In this document: one piece after another, positions 10,712-22,800 of the stretch
Position numbering within the stretch: position 1 is the stretch's first letter
Layout of the letters: each line of letters starts with the position of its first letter
Assembly (NCBI GenBank): GCA_963971305.1
Contig: OZ020313.1
Coordinates: forward strand, 27,311,602-27,375,601
Direction: 5' to 3'
Source of the DNA: Arcuatula senhousia
Taxonomy: Eukaryota; Mollusca; Bivalvia; Mytilida; Mytilidae
DNA length: 64,000 nt
Translations under genes and position numbers: made by a program
Notes under the pieces: model-generated
What the model saw: only the letters and a program-made list of their open reading frames with translations
What the model was told of the DNA's origin: nothing
The model's database searches: none

Positions 10712-11660
10712 ATGTATCTTTTAACTTATTTCTTTGGTGCAAAATCCGTTCATCTAACTAAAATATTGTCTGCTGTCAAAGAAGGTCAACAAGCATACTG
10801 CGACACTATTTATAATCGTAGTGGAATTAACCATATGTGGATTTTGAAGAACACAAAAGATTTGTTAGATCATTTTAAATCTAGATCATTTTCTGATGTT
10901 CACTCTTTGAAAACGTTCGATTTTTCAACTTTATGCACTACCTTGCAACACGAAAAACTAAAATGTCGCCTGAAAAAACTTCTAGAAAAAGCCTTTTCAA
11001 ACTCTAGGAATTTTGTTGTTTTGGGTTATAATTCTACATTCTTTTCCGAAACATCTTTCAAAGATAAAATTTGTTACACACTGGAACAAGTTTGCAGTAT
11101 GCTTGATTTCCTCATTGACTACATATTTGTCACCTTCGGAGAGATTTTTCAACAACAAATCGGCATTCCAATTGGCACAAACTGTGCTGCTTTCCTCGCC
11201 GATTTGTTTTTATACTCTTACGAGACTGAATTTCTTCAGGGACTCGTAAAGAACAAGAAGATGAAATAGGCAAGGTCATTTAATCCTTTCTGTCAATAAC
11301 ACTTCATTTGGTAGATGGATTCCTTCAATATATCCTCCAGAATTGGAGATTAAAGAGACCACAGAATCAAATTGCTTCACGTCTTTCTTGGATTTGCACC
11401 TCGAATTTGACCAAGGTGGTCATCTCAGTACAAAAAATTACGATAAACGAGACGATTTTAATTTTCAAATTATTAATTTTTCTAATCTACAGAGCAATAT
11501 ACCTACTTCCCCTGCATACGGTCTTTATATTTCACAACTTATTCGATATACCAGAGCTTGCACACGTTTCACCGATTTTTTTATCCGACACCGATTTCTT
11601 CGTGACCGACTTTTGGAACAGGGCTATAAGGAATACGTCTCATACGATCCCTAAAAAAAT
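10712..11660 (+). pseudogene. Penelope-like element reverse transcriptase, internally deleted
   Basis: Frame 1 (10712-11269) carries RT motif A as TFDFSTLCTTL and motif B as IGIPIGTNCAAFLADLFL. The second frame (about 11343-11654) carries ELEIKETTES, FLDLHLEFD, YDKRDDFNFQI and SPAYGLYISQLIRYTRAC, the thumb-side blocks of Penelope-like RTs. The motif C block (F-x-Y-I-D-D) that should join them is absent: the frame ends at 11267-11269 and the next block resumes about 70 bases later. Without the Asp pair it cannot polymerise. The N-terminal RT region and a GIY-YIG endonuclease are not visible. Confidence 0.8.
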
Positions 11661-12827
11661 CTGTCTTCGTTATTAGCCACTAGTAGAAAAGTTCAAAATT
11701 GAGTTAAAAGATATGGTGGTTAAGTGTTTTAATTAGTGTTTGACTGGTCTGCTGTACTGAGATGATCACCTCAATATCCCTTTTGTGTCTTACAACTATG
11801 TTGTGTTCTATGGTCATTACCGGATCCTAAGATCGCAATGGAAGAGGGAGGTTTGGCGGCATAAAACCTGGTTTAACCCACCATTTCGTTTGAAATGCCT
11901 GTACCAAGTCAGGACCATTGCGATCCACCAATTTTCCGGTATGACTGATTCGTTTTTGTTATTTTCTCTGGACTATGAGATTGATCATTCAAGTTCGGTA
12001 GTTTTGTTATTACCTTTATTCACTATATATATAGTTTTGGGTTTTTTTTGTCCTTCTCCAATTCGCTCAAGTTGTAAAAGCCATGTTGATTTTCCAGAAA
12101 GCTCAAGTGGTAACACCTTGCACAGAATCAATCATCTATCTACCCAAAGACGATCCTCTTTTTTGGCAATCTGAACAGTTCCTGTGCTTCTATAAAAAAG
12201 TTCATCTCATAGTCATTTGATTCATCGTCGATGTGTAAGATCTTGTCAATATACCATTCTTTTTCATCTCTATTATATAAATGGTGGGTTTTATTTCGCA
12301 TTGTTTTACTTTTTACATCGTCATTTTGTTTTGACAATTTGCATTTCTTAATGATTTCAGGTTCTGTTGAGTTTTTCCCCGACATTTGATTGGTGGCATG
12401 CTCATTTTGGTACTTCACTGTAGTTAGATCAGAGATACAAATACTATTCTCATAACAAAATGTGTGGTCATCAACTATTATAACTGTCGGTTTATTATTT
12501 TTTTTTACGGAATTAAGTCAGAAAACGTTTGTCAATGATAAAATTTGCGAAAAGGCATCGTCGATAAATATTTGAAATTTCGTTTAGCAAAACTACATGC
12601 AGATTGAGACTTGCAGAGTGATCCTAGCTTTACTTCATGTTTCAGGCACAGGCACTTGTTTCTAGAAAAAAATACTTACTAGTATATACTTACCACGGTA
12701 CCGCCGTCACCTGACGCTTGATATTTGTTCGGGATAAGGGTTCATTACATTACAAAGGTTTCTTTAAGGCTGTTCTACAATTTCAGAAAAGCGCATGTGG
12801 ACAGCCAAGTATTGCATCATGCAAATT
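11661..12827. other. 3' remainder of the Penelope-like element and flank
   Basis: An open frame at 11785-12174 and an antisense frame at 12140-12418 are present, but neither has a recognisable domain. The first part may be the decayed 3' end of the Penelope-like element. Confidence 0.3.
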
Positions 12828-13033
12828 TGCTTAATTCCCCCTGTAGCCACAGCTCTCCCTTTTCTAGTGGTCTTCAAACTTTATCGTTTCTTTGTTTCCC
12901 GCCCATTCCCATATTTCCCATTATCGTTTCATGTTCATTTTACCATCCTTTTCATGTTCATCGTTCTTATGTAGCTTAGTGTCGCCATTGGGCGTAAAAC
13001 ACAAACTCATGCACTCACTCACTCACTCACTTA
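12828..13033 (-). repeat. Dispersed repeat family A, antisense copy
   Basis: Reads on the minus strand as the GAGTGAGTGAGTG head, a GCGTAAAACAC-type block, GATGAACATGAAAAGGATGG and the G-rich block. Head-side end at about 13033 is an ACTC microsatellite on the plus strand. Confidence 0.75.
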
Positions 13034-13052
13034 CTCAATCAATCATCTATTT

Positions 13053-13349
13053 ACTTTATAGGGGGTCCTGATGGGGGATCCCTATCACGAATCACGAAGA
13101 ATAAAAATGCAAATAACGAAACATGGAAATATGGCTAAATTTTTGTTAACGGATAAAAGTTTGACTGTGTTTTACTGTAAAGCATGCCTAAAACGAATCA
13201 CGGACAAAATATAATTTGCTGAGAACGGTTCACGTGCAATATCCAACCATGATGCACGGAAAAATATTTCAACAAATCACAATTCACGAAAAAATAAAAA
13301 TTGCCAATCACGGAGAAAAAAATAAACCCATCGCCCCCTCTTTATGAAC
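13053..13349. repeat. Candidate MITE with CACGAA/CACGGA words
   Basis: Left end about TTTATAGGGGGTCCTGATGG and right end about CCATCGCCCCCTCTTTATG are roughly inverted. The interior repeats TCACGAA, TCACGGA and related words. The boundaries are uncertain. Confidence 0.35.
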
Positions 13350-14283
13350 ATTTTAGTAAATTGTCTCAATTGTTATGAGTAAGTTGACGGGCATTGCATA
13401 ATTTTAATTTTAAAGTACACTTTGTTAGATAAGTATGTAAATGTGTTGGTTAATCCGCTCATTTACAAGCGTTATCGACGTTTAGCAAAGAATTCTGCTC
13501 ATATCGGTACTACAGCATATCGGTACTACACGCATAGTTGAAATTTTTGCTCCATGTTTATGACCGGTTGTGACTTTAATTTAGGACAAATAACCGCTTC
13601 ATTTCTTTGTTTTCAATTACATGTTTAAACATGTAATGTGAGTTTGTATCGTGCATATTCCTTACTTTTCATCATGCTAATAACAAATATAAAAAGAGGT
13701 AAAACGTGCACATTAATTTTTATCTACTTTTTTTGACATTTTCAAAATTGCACCATAATACCGTGTTGGCTTTTTAATTATGTCTGCAAAAGCAGATCTA
13801 GGACCGGCGTGCTGGGCGCCCCTCACTTTTGAAAAAAAAAAATCGGTTATAAGCTTTATGAAACAAGAGGTCCCAGAAGGGTTGTTTATAATAGCGACCA
13901 CCCCCCACCACCCCAGCTTGAAAATTTTTGGATCAGCCACAGTGCCATGACTGTATATTTAGTTTTGTTCTAAAGTTTTGTTCTACTGGATCATGGGATT
14001 GGAGAAAATCATTGGAGAACAATTACAAGCTTTCGGAAATCCTTCTCCGGTTTGCATTTGTTAATTGTATACTTGTCAACTGACAAAACACGTTGGAATC
14101 CCCATGTAAGCTCTAATGATTTGCAATGCATGTGTTTGTCATATTGGTTTGTTTTTGGTAAAACAGTCCGGACATTACAATTTGCATGCATGAATAATTT
14201 TGCATGCACCATTTTCTTGTATAGATAAAGCGTATGATTGACTTTAATACGGGTGAATCCGGGCATGGATCTTGTATTATAGT
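13350..14283. other. Intergenic, nothing recognised
   Basis: AT-rich. A C-rich run (CCACCCCCCACCACCCC) lies near 13895. No gene or clear repeat boundary was recognised. Confidence 0.35.
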
Positions 14284-14387
14284 ATTAATAAATGGGTGTT
14301 TATATAATGGCCCTGTTATATGTTCAAGGTCATTATTGCAGACCGAGAACATATAACAGGGCCATTCTCAAATCACCCATTTATTAA
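14284..14387. repeat. 42-bp-arm hairpin carrying ATGGCCCTGTTATATGTTC
   Basis: Arms 14284-14325 and 14346-14387 are inverted copies sharing ATTAATAAATGGGTG and ATGGCCCTGTTATATGTTC, with a mismatched stretch of 8 bases in the middle. The loop is 20 bases. Confidence 0.85.
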
Positions 14388-15347
14388 TATTTTTATTAAC
14401 CAACTATGAAAAAAGGAGACTTGGGGTGGAGAAGTGAGGTGGAACTCACTGACAGAACACTTTGTCTTTGATTCGTAAGAGAAAATTCTATAAGATTTAT
14501 CATTCCTGCTCTTTTCAATTTTTTTTTATCTTACCATTAAAACCTGTTTGCAAAATATCTTATTATAATGCAAAGTATAAAATGTTTAACTGATCTAAAT
14601 ACTTTAACTAATAAATTTGCAGTTACAGTTCACAGTCAAAAAGCATTTTTATAAGTTCACCAATTTTAGGGATAACTTTTTAAGTGGGCGAGATGCTGTA
14701 GACAAGGGAATTTGATTTCATTAGTTATCAAATTACAACTCATTTAGTAGTTCATTATTTTTATGGACAAGTTGTTGTGGAAAATATAATTTGATTTGAT
14801 TTGTTGAATAGTTACCAAATTACAACTCATTTCCTTTCCCCCTTCAGCAGACAGCAAACTGACATGTAAACATCTTTAAAATTTGTCAGGGTTTGGATCA
14901 TTTTCTGCATATCAATATTTTATTCAAACTATTGACATTCAGAAGGTTTTTAGAAACCTGACAGAAACAGACACGATTTAAGAACATTGTTCATTTATCT
15001 AGGTTTATCATCAGGTAGGAAAACATTTTTTATACTTTGTTTATTTGTAAAGGGATTTTTTAAAGAAATAAATCTCGTATGATTAGCGTAAAAATGACGT
15101 TTAAGAAAACACAAGGGAACTTTAAGGGTAAAAAACGACCAAATTATGAAATATGAAGTGACCAACAATACTGTTGACAGACCTTCAGTCCATGTATATA
15201 AAGCCATAATCAATAGATTAGATCTAATCCTCAGAAATTGAAGTTTAACACAATTTCTAACATTAATTTGATACTTTTTCATTCCATTTGTAATATTGTT
15301 TTAATTAATTAATGCTGAAATAAATAATGTCGGCCATTTTGTATCGA
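14388..15347. other. AT-rich spacer between two ATGGCCCTG repeat blocks
   Basis: No coding exon recognised. It is flanked on both sides by copies of an ATAATGGCCCTGTT word, so it may be the interior of one transposable element. Confidence 0.3.
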
Positions 15348-15425
15348 TCCATAATGGCCCTGTTTTCTGTCATAATGGCCCTGTCATAATGCCCTGTTTT
15401 CTCATAATGGCCCTGTTTTGCATTT
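15348..15425. repeat. Cluster of ATAATGGCCCTG words
   Basis: Four copies (one shortened to ATAATGCCCTG) of CATAATGGCCCTGTTTTCTGT-like units in 75 bp. The word also sits in each arm of the hairpin at 14284-14387. Confidence 0.75.
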
Positions 15426-15916
15426 CATTAAATAGGGGCAGATAGACTAATAATATACTTAGTTGGTTAATAATTAGCAGTAATTTACATGTATTCATAA
15501 ATGCTGTTTGTTTCCCGTACATTAAGGGGGCAAGCATTTGATTTTTATTGCTGGCGCGCCAAGGATACTAACATGGATCATGCAAACAATAAATTTTGAA
15601 AATGAAAACTAGAATGGCAGTCTTCCATGGATGACATATGTCGCCTGTGTCTTCAAATATTCAGTAAACATGAAGTAGATAAGTTACGGCGATAAAATCG
15701 CTTTACACAATATGGAGAAAGCTACATGCCAAATATCAAAAGGCTGGGTCATGTAGAGGCGACATATAAAAAAAAGAAAAAAATATAGCAAAGTTTGCGC
15801 ACAGATCATTAATTGCCCAAAAAATTGAAGGGCACATTTTTTGGGGGTCATTTTTCCAAAATGAAAACTAAATCAAATTCAACACCCTCCTCCCGGTTGC
15901 TTCCATCTACATACAG

Positions 15917-16213
15917 GTAAGGGGCCGACCATTTAACTTGAAGGGGTCCTTGGTTTTTTTCTAAAAAAATATTCTGAAAATTATTTTTGATGAAAAAAAT
16001 AATTTTGGCAGCTGAGGGTAAGAAAAAAAAATATTCTGAAGAAGGATTTCTGCTATAAAAAATAATGCTGATAATGAAAAAAAAATATTCTGTTGCGACG
16101 CCTTCGAAAAATAAATATTTTGTCCGCGCTCTGTGTGTCTGTGTGCGGAAAAAAAAATTCTGATCAAAACAAAAAAACCAAGGCCCCCCTTCAAGTTAAA
16201 TGGTCCGTCCCTA
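15917..16213. repeat. MITE with about 40-bp terminal inverted repeats
   Basis: Left end 15917-15958 includes GGCCGACCATTTAACTTGAA and the right end 16172-16213 includes its inverse TTCAAGTTAAATGGTCCGTC. Both are bordered inward by T- or A-runs (CTTGGTTTTTT / AAAAAACCAAGG). The interior is rich in AAAAAATATTCTG words. It has no coding capacity. Confidence 0.85.
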
Positions 16214-16379
16214 ACTCCCCAAGCCTTCATATTAGCCGTTCAAGTTATCATTACAATAATATTCCGCCTTTCGCAATATATCAAATCAAAATTATTAATT
16301 GCACGCTGTTTATCCACAGGGGATTATCATTTTCTATGTACACAATCGCCCAAACAGATCATAAAGATTAACTAACCTA

Positions 16380-16786
16380 GATCCATCTAGACCCCCTGAA
16401 GAAAAAACTACATACATACATTAAATCGTTATATGAGTGTTTGCAGAGTACACACGTATATCGCTTAATATAAAACCAGTGTAATATCGTTGTTGTCTTT
16501 CTGCATTATTCATGACTTTGTAATTTTCTCGTTATTAGAGATTCATTATAATTAGTGCATTTAATTATCTTTGATAAAAAGTTGCGTCGGTGTTTAGTCA
16601 GACAAGAGAAGGTACAGCCGATTACCAATAAAAATTGGAATCCCGTAATCATTGACGCGTAATAACGTCCGTTTCGCTTCGATAGGATTCAGGTAGTTCG
16701 CCTTGTTTGGGATATACTACAGAAAATACTATTATTAAATAATATTTCTACTTTTTCTTTTGGATTAACAAATTAATTATTACAAA
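16380..16786 (+). promoter_or_regulatory. 5' flank and probable promoter of the tetraspanin gene
   Basis: A TATAAAA-like word lies at about 16470 and a short GC-richer stretch (TTGACGCGTAATAACGTCC) at about 16650. The sequence to 16786 is open to being 5' UTR. An untranslated first exon further upstream cannot be excluded. Confidence 0.3.
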
Positions 16787-16852
16787 ATGGCACTTGGAAG
16801 TTGTCACACATGTATAAAATATCTTATGTTTGGATTTAACTTTCTTTTCTGG
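16787..16852 (+). CDS. Tetraspanin exon 1
   Basis: 22 codons from ATG in the context AAAATGG: cytoplasmic N-terminus with CHTC, likely palmitoylated cysteines, and the first half of span 1 (ending FNFLFW). The donor GTATGT follows at 16853. Confidence 0.9.
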
Positions 16853-19800
16853 GTATGTATTTTCTTAATTGATATAGCAGCCTGACTCTCTTGATCTGCC
16901 TATTAAACCTGTGTGTGTGTATTATGTTTATTGCAATTTTGCAAGAAAATTTAAACGGGTTATAAACACATAAATATCGTTTTAAGAATTACTTTAATTT
17001 TTGGTAAATATTTAATCGAAAATAACAACCTGATTGACCTATTTTATCGGAATCTCCCTGGCGGGAAATTGTTATTAAGAAAAAATCTGAGAATATTGAT
17101 CTGAATTTATTATTTCTGTCTTTATAAATAGATCTGAAGAAGTTCTTTACATTAATAGAATGAGGGTCTCGAGGGCCTCAGACCTCAGAATTAAAATCAA
17201 AATGTGTGTATTCTTTTAGGTATTCCTTTTTACATGTAAGCAGTTTATACAGTGTAATAGGCTTGGCACCGTTTATTTGTATTAAAGTTTCCCAAAACCA
17301 GTCAACTTTAAATTAAGTAATTGTTAAAAGTTTATTGTCCATGAAATATGTTTACTTTATTTCGCACAGCTATTAAAATTGTGTAGTGTTGAAATTTTGC
17401 CAATATACAGTCAGGGATGTCCAAAACATTTTTATTTAATTCCTGATACAGTGCTATATATTGTGAGTGGTAGACTATTTAATTAATAGGATTTTGTTCA
17501 TATACATAGTCTTAAATTCTGTTTTAACATGTAGATATGTGCATACACTGGCCATTTTTCCTTTTATCGATAAAATACAATCGTATACAAGGTATAATTA
17601 CGGATTACTAGGTTATTTTGAAATTATGCTATACCATGGAAGTGCTATTATAACTTTATTCTGGTATTTTTAAATAGAAAACTTGTGAAAATATTCATGA
17701 TGATGCATTGATTTTGTCCTCATCAACAAATTGTATTCTCTTTTCTATATTCTGCTTCGCCTGCAAAAGATAATCCCCATTTTTTTCTAAAGAGGATTGG
17801 GGAAAGGTTGACCAAAGATTCTCACTCTACCATTATTTTGTTTTCTAAAGCCCCACCCCTTTAAAGCCGCCACTAATTGATTCATAACTGTTGGCCATAT
17901 TACGTGTTTATCCTTTCTTTTTATTTCTTGACCAAAATACTATATTTTTGTATAATCTTGGTAATAAATGATAAACTACTCATCATCTGCCTTCAGCTAC
18001 TGGTTAACGTTTTCTTTGATGTTCGTTCCCGCTGTGTATTTATTTACTATTTGATGTAACATACCAACTGGTTCAGCTGTCAGCCTATATTATGCAGTTT
18101 GACACATGAAGACAGAAAAGAGAAATATGTGTATTACTACAGGGGTTGGCTAAACTGCACTATAACAGGCGCTGGCTAATTATGTAATCGAATGTCCAGA
18201 TTTGACGGGGTGCTGTGTGTGCATATAAACATGATAAATGTGGGAATTTCCTGTAAGGGAGGGTTCTAGTTTTTTAATCAGATGTTCATATGGGACGTTG
18301 TGTTATGTACAAATGTCCTGAATTTTACTACAATGGTTGGGCTGGAAACGTTTTTAAACTTTAAATTTGGAGTATTTCGTGTCTTGAAGGCTTCTACATG
18401 TATACGAAAAGTACAAGTACATGTTAGGTAACAATATGTGTATATAACCACTTGTATGGTGCTTCAATGCTTTTGCCAAAAGTGGAACATCGTTTATTTG
18501 CCATGAAGGCGTCTTAAAATGTATGGAGTTTCCTTTGCTTTTGAGGGACAGTAAATTAAAAACAAGGATAGTTTAGGTGATAGTACTATACCACAGGGTG
18601 TTGCTGCCTTCCCCAACAATGTCAGTCAAAGACCCAATAGTTGACATTGACAGTTTACCAATTACATGCAGCTTATGTTAATGTGACACTAATTGCCATG
18701 ACAAGTGACCAATGATAAATCAAATTCACACATGAGTGTTTGATGTTATGTATTTCAATTCATTGCAACAACTAAACAAGCTCTAGATTAGTTAGTTATT
18801 GTTTTACTCCCAAGTATACAGTGGGGAAATGAACATGAATGGGGTGATAAAATGAACATGTAATGGTTACACAATAACTATTTCCAAATGCAAAAATAAC
18901 AGCCTACCCCCTTCCTTTAAAAAATGACAACGTGACAAGGCATCTCAACGTTTTGGTTTTCTTTGTTTGTTTGTTTGTTTGTTCTTTTTTTTTCTTTTGT
19001 TGCACCCCTCCTCCCCGGTACAAAGTAACAACTAACAAGCAATGTTTGTACATGTCCTTACGGGAAAAGTTTAAATTTACAGATACTTTTTTCAGTAGAA
19101 CTGTCTGTAGGGATATAAATTCCAACCAGTTAAGGTTTCGATTCCTTATTTAAGTTAGTTTGACAGGACGTAAAGACTTGACAAGATGCATGTATGTACC
19201 AAATTCATGATAGCCTGTGATACGTGTCTCGACTTTAACACCATTATTTCCTTAAGTACTTAAGAATAATATTGATAAAAATCTTTAATTGTTAACCTTT
19301 GGTCAGATGAGTTAGATTAGTAATCTTTTGTCTAATGCCTCTAAACTAATTCAGATCGACACTTGCATAAAATGGGCATGATGGGTTCAATGCAGTTTCT
19401 ATGGAACTAAAACGTCCAAAAAAATGGAGCTCTTACTAAAGGAGTACTTGAACGTAGCTAATCCGTGGAAATATATATTACCTATCCCCTGTGTTACATG
19501 TACATGCACAGGGGCAGTTTGATTGGCATTGCGTCCCGAATTCCTGCACTACATCTTCATTTCATGTTCATCTTATCACCCCTTTCGTGTCCACCCCCTT
19601 TAAATAGCCGCCAAATATGTGCTGCTTTGGCATGTTGGGAGTAAAGTGATAATTTCGTGAACTAAATTTTGAGCAATTTAAACTTTTAAGAGTTGTTATA
19701 GTAAAAGTTTGAATTGATAAATTCAAAATTTTAATAAAACGCAAGTACATTCAAATGTGATTGAGTTTTCGATTTGACAATTAGCTTTAACATTATACAA

Positions 19801-22800
19801 ATGTATAAATTACATAAAAAGATTGTTATATTTATTGATCTCTTTTATGGCATAACTGTACAAATATATATGGAGAAAGAACTTTATTTGCAAAACATTA
19901 AACCCTAACAGTTTCAGGAACAGAAAACACGTATAGCATATATATAAAGGACAAAAACAAATATGCATCTAAATTAATGTAAATGATTAGATGATAATAT
20001 TGTTTTGATTTGGAACCGTCTGTGATATTTACTCTTACATTGCCTTAGTTTTACTCTAATCTCACCACAACGGTCCCTCGTGTCACTGTCATTTTCTGGC
20101 TATTACTTTGATAGTAGAATACATCACCATTTATCCACATGCAGAGTCTCTAGTGACAGAGTCTTGTATTGAGACACCTTGAGAATGTTGATGAGCCTTT
20201 TCCCTTTGACTGGCTTGTAGAATAGAGCACTGTGGTTATGTTGTTATTTATGTTGTTGTGTGGTTTGTTTCGTTACGATGATTTTTTGTCTACCGGTTTT
20301 GTCTTTGTCTTCACGGTTTTATGATGTTGATTACCCCTTTGGTACACCTTTGCTTACTGCATATGCCACCTTTTTGATTTGTATATACTGTACCAGGGAG
20401 GATGCAGAGTATGCGTTGTCACACCCAAGTTGCAACCCCTAATTTTTTTAAGTCCAATGTTAACAGACACCCTTCCATAGAAATTGCTGACGGGCTCGCA
20501 AATCTCCCAATCAACACATCATACGACAACCTGATTTACAGGCCCTTTGTCACAATAGTCCTAATAGTCATAACCATTAGATTTCAATAGAAACCGAGAT
20601 CATTGAATATTTATGGGTCTTTAAATCGATTATTTTCTCAATTCAAATGATGAGTGAAATAAGCTATAGTATTGATTGTAAATGTGGTCGTTTTAGCCGA
20701 TTTGAAAGATAACAAATTTTATGAAAATAAAGTCGAAGCAATTCAGACTGTTGCATGCCCTATAGATAGTCATGATAGTATAAAACAGAGAGAACAGCCC
20801 ATTGAACTAAGTCTGAACATGGAAGTAATATAGACTTATAAGACCTATAATACTTCCATGGTCTGAATGTCCTTTATTGATCATTTAAGAATGGATTCTT
20901 TCACGCAACATCCCCTTTTGTAGTCGTGGGGATTTGGAAAATTTTATGCATAAATTTAAATGACTTCAAAAATAAAATGTCGTTTAACATGTTAAAATGG
21001 AATTCTTTTAAAGATTGATTGATACAGGGTCTATTTGTTACGTTTAATACTACGAAATGGTCTTAATCTACATGATCTAGGTCATAACAAAATACGTTTG
21101 ATATGTTTAATCTATAACATTTGAATTAAAGGTACACATTGCTTTTAAGTCAAGTAAGTAAGTTGATCAGTAAGTTATAATTTGATTTCCAAGCAGCAAG
21201 AATCTGACTGTATCAGAAAAGAGATGGTAAAATGAATATGAAATGATATAAGAGTGGGATCGGATGGGGCGAGTTTTGACTGTCACTGAAAAAATAGAGG
21301 AATTATTAAAATATTGCAATTCGGGTCATGCTCTACCGAGACCTGCAAAATGAAAGGGATAAGCAATTTTTTCCAGCACGGTGTTCCCGCATTGGTTTGC
21401 TGCCAGGTTTCCGCATAATAGCCTGACGAAAACTAGGTACCTCTGTTATGTTGCTTAAGCCATTTTTGTAAGCAGTCAAATTAAGAATTATGCCCAGGAA
21501 AGTGCTGGTTTTTGTTTTCAGAATTTTTGTTTCCAATTAGAGTGAAGATGTTTATATTATACCCTTTCGTGCCTTCAGAAATTCTTCATGCGTTTATGCA
21601 GCGGTTTGTGCTGATTGTTTGAGTGTCACTATGTGTTGTCTTTTTGACTTTCGCTGATTGACTCTTTATCACAATGCAATTTTTGCTTTTAGACGAACAT
21701 TCTTATTACTTTGGTCTTTCCGGCTCGAGACAGATTGGGATTTATTGCAGTATTCATGGTATATATTGTGATCATAAGTTTTGTCATGCGGCATTGCATT
21801 TCATATTATTCATGAACTTAATGTACGTTGTAAATGGTATTTAATAAGCTTTATTATCTATTAAAGTAGGCCAATTACGCAAGATTATCAAACATCGATA
21901 TGACTGATTAACTCGTCAATAATATTTATGAAATACTTATGATAATAGATGAAGACAAATAAAGTACATGTATGGTAATTAGCCCGAGGCCAAAGACAGA
22001 TCAGTAGATAAGATAATTTTGATATAGGCGTGTCAAATTATGTTCATTATCTGCATGAGGGTCGTGGTAATAGTATCCAGGGTAGTATGAGTGGTGATGA
22101 ATTCTATTAAAAGTCAGAGATTGCATTATATGTCATGTATGTCCCATCTACGAAAATAGGGGATAATAGTGTTTGGATCCGTTCATCCGGCCATTCGTCC
22201 GTCCCAATTGTTGGGAAATGGGGGATTATGTCTTTTGGATATATTTAAGTTAGTCTTATAGTTGTCAGTCCTTACAGTTTGGTGAGCGAGTGAGTGAGTT
22301 GGTGTTTTACGACCGTGCAACGCTAAATACAGGTTACTTTCAGGCGATGAACATGAAAAGGGTGATAAAATGAACATGAAATGATGATGATAAAGGAAAT
22401 ACGTGGGTGGGGTAAAGGGAAGAAAAATTTTGAAGAACCACACGAAAAGGGGAGATGTGGGTAGGGGCAAAAAATTTAGCCTATGTGGTACACTACTTGG
22501 CGGTCCACAAAGGGGCCTTTTACGTGCATGAAGCGTGGCACTGATATTGTCCATGTTATGTTTATCCATGATTATATGGTTTTATATACATTTGTACTTT
22601 GACTATCATAGCCCTCTGTAATCCTTAATCGGTATCACTTCCCTTATCTTTAAATTACCCTCTTTGTCTTGTTTTTCGAATTCAACTTATCTATACTTCT
22701 TTAATTATTTGTACTTTCTGTTTGCATGATATGTACATGTAGTTGTAGCAAGATCTTTAAGACGATAGTGTTCCAATGGGGCATTTGTAGTCTACTGATT

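Noticed and set aside
22183..22569. 128-aa minus-strand ORF
   Set aside because: It is the antisense of a family A repeat copy.
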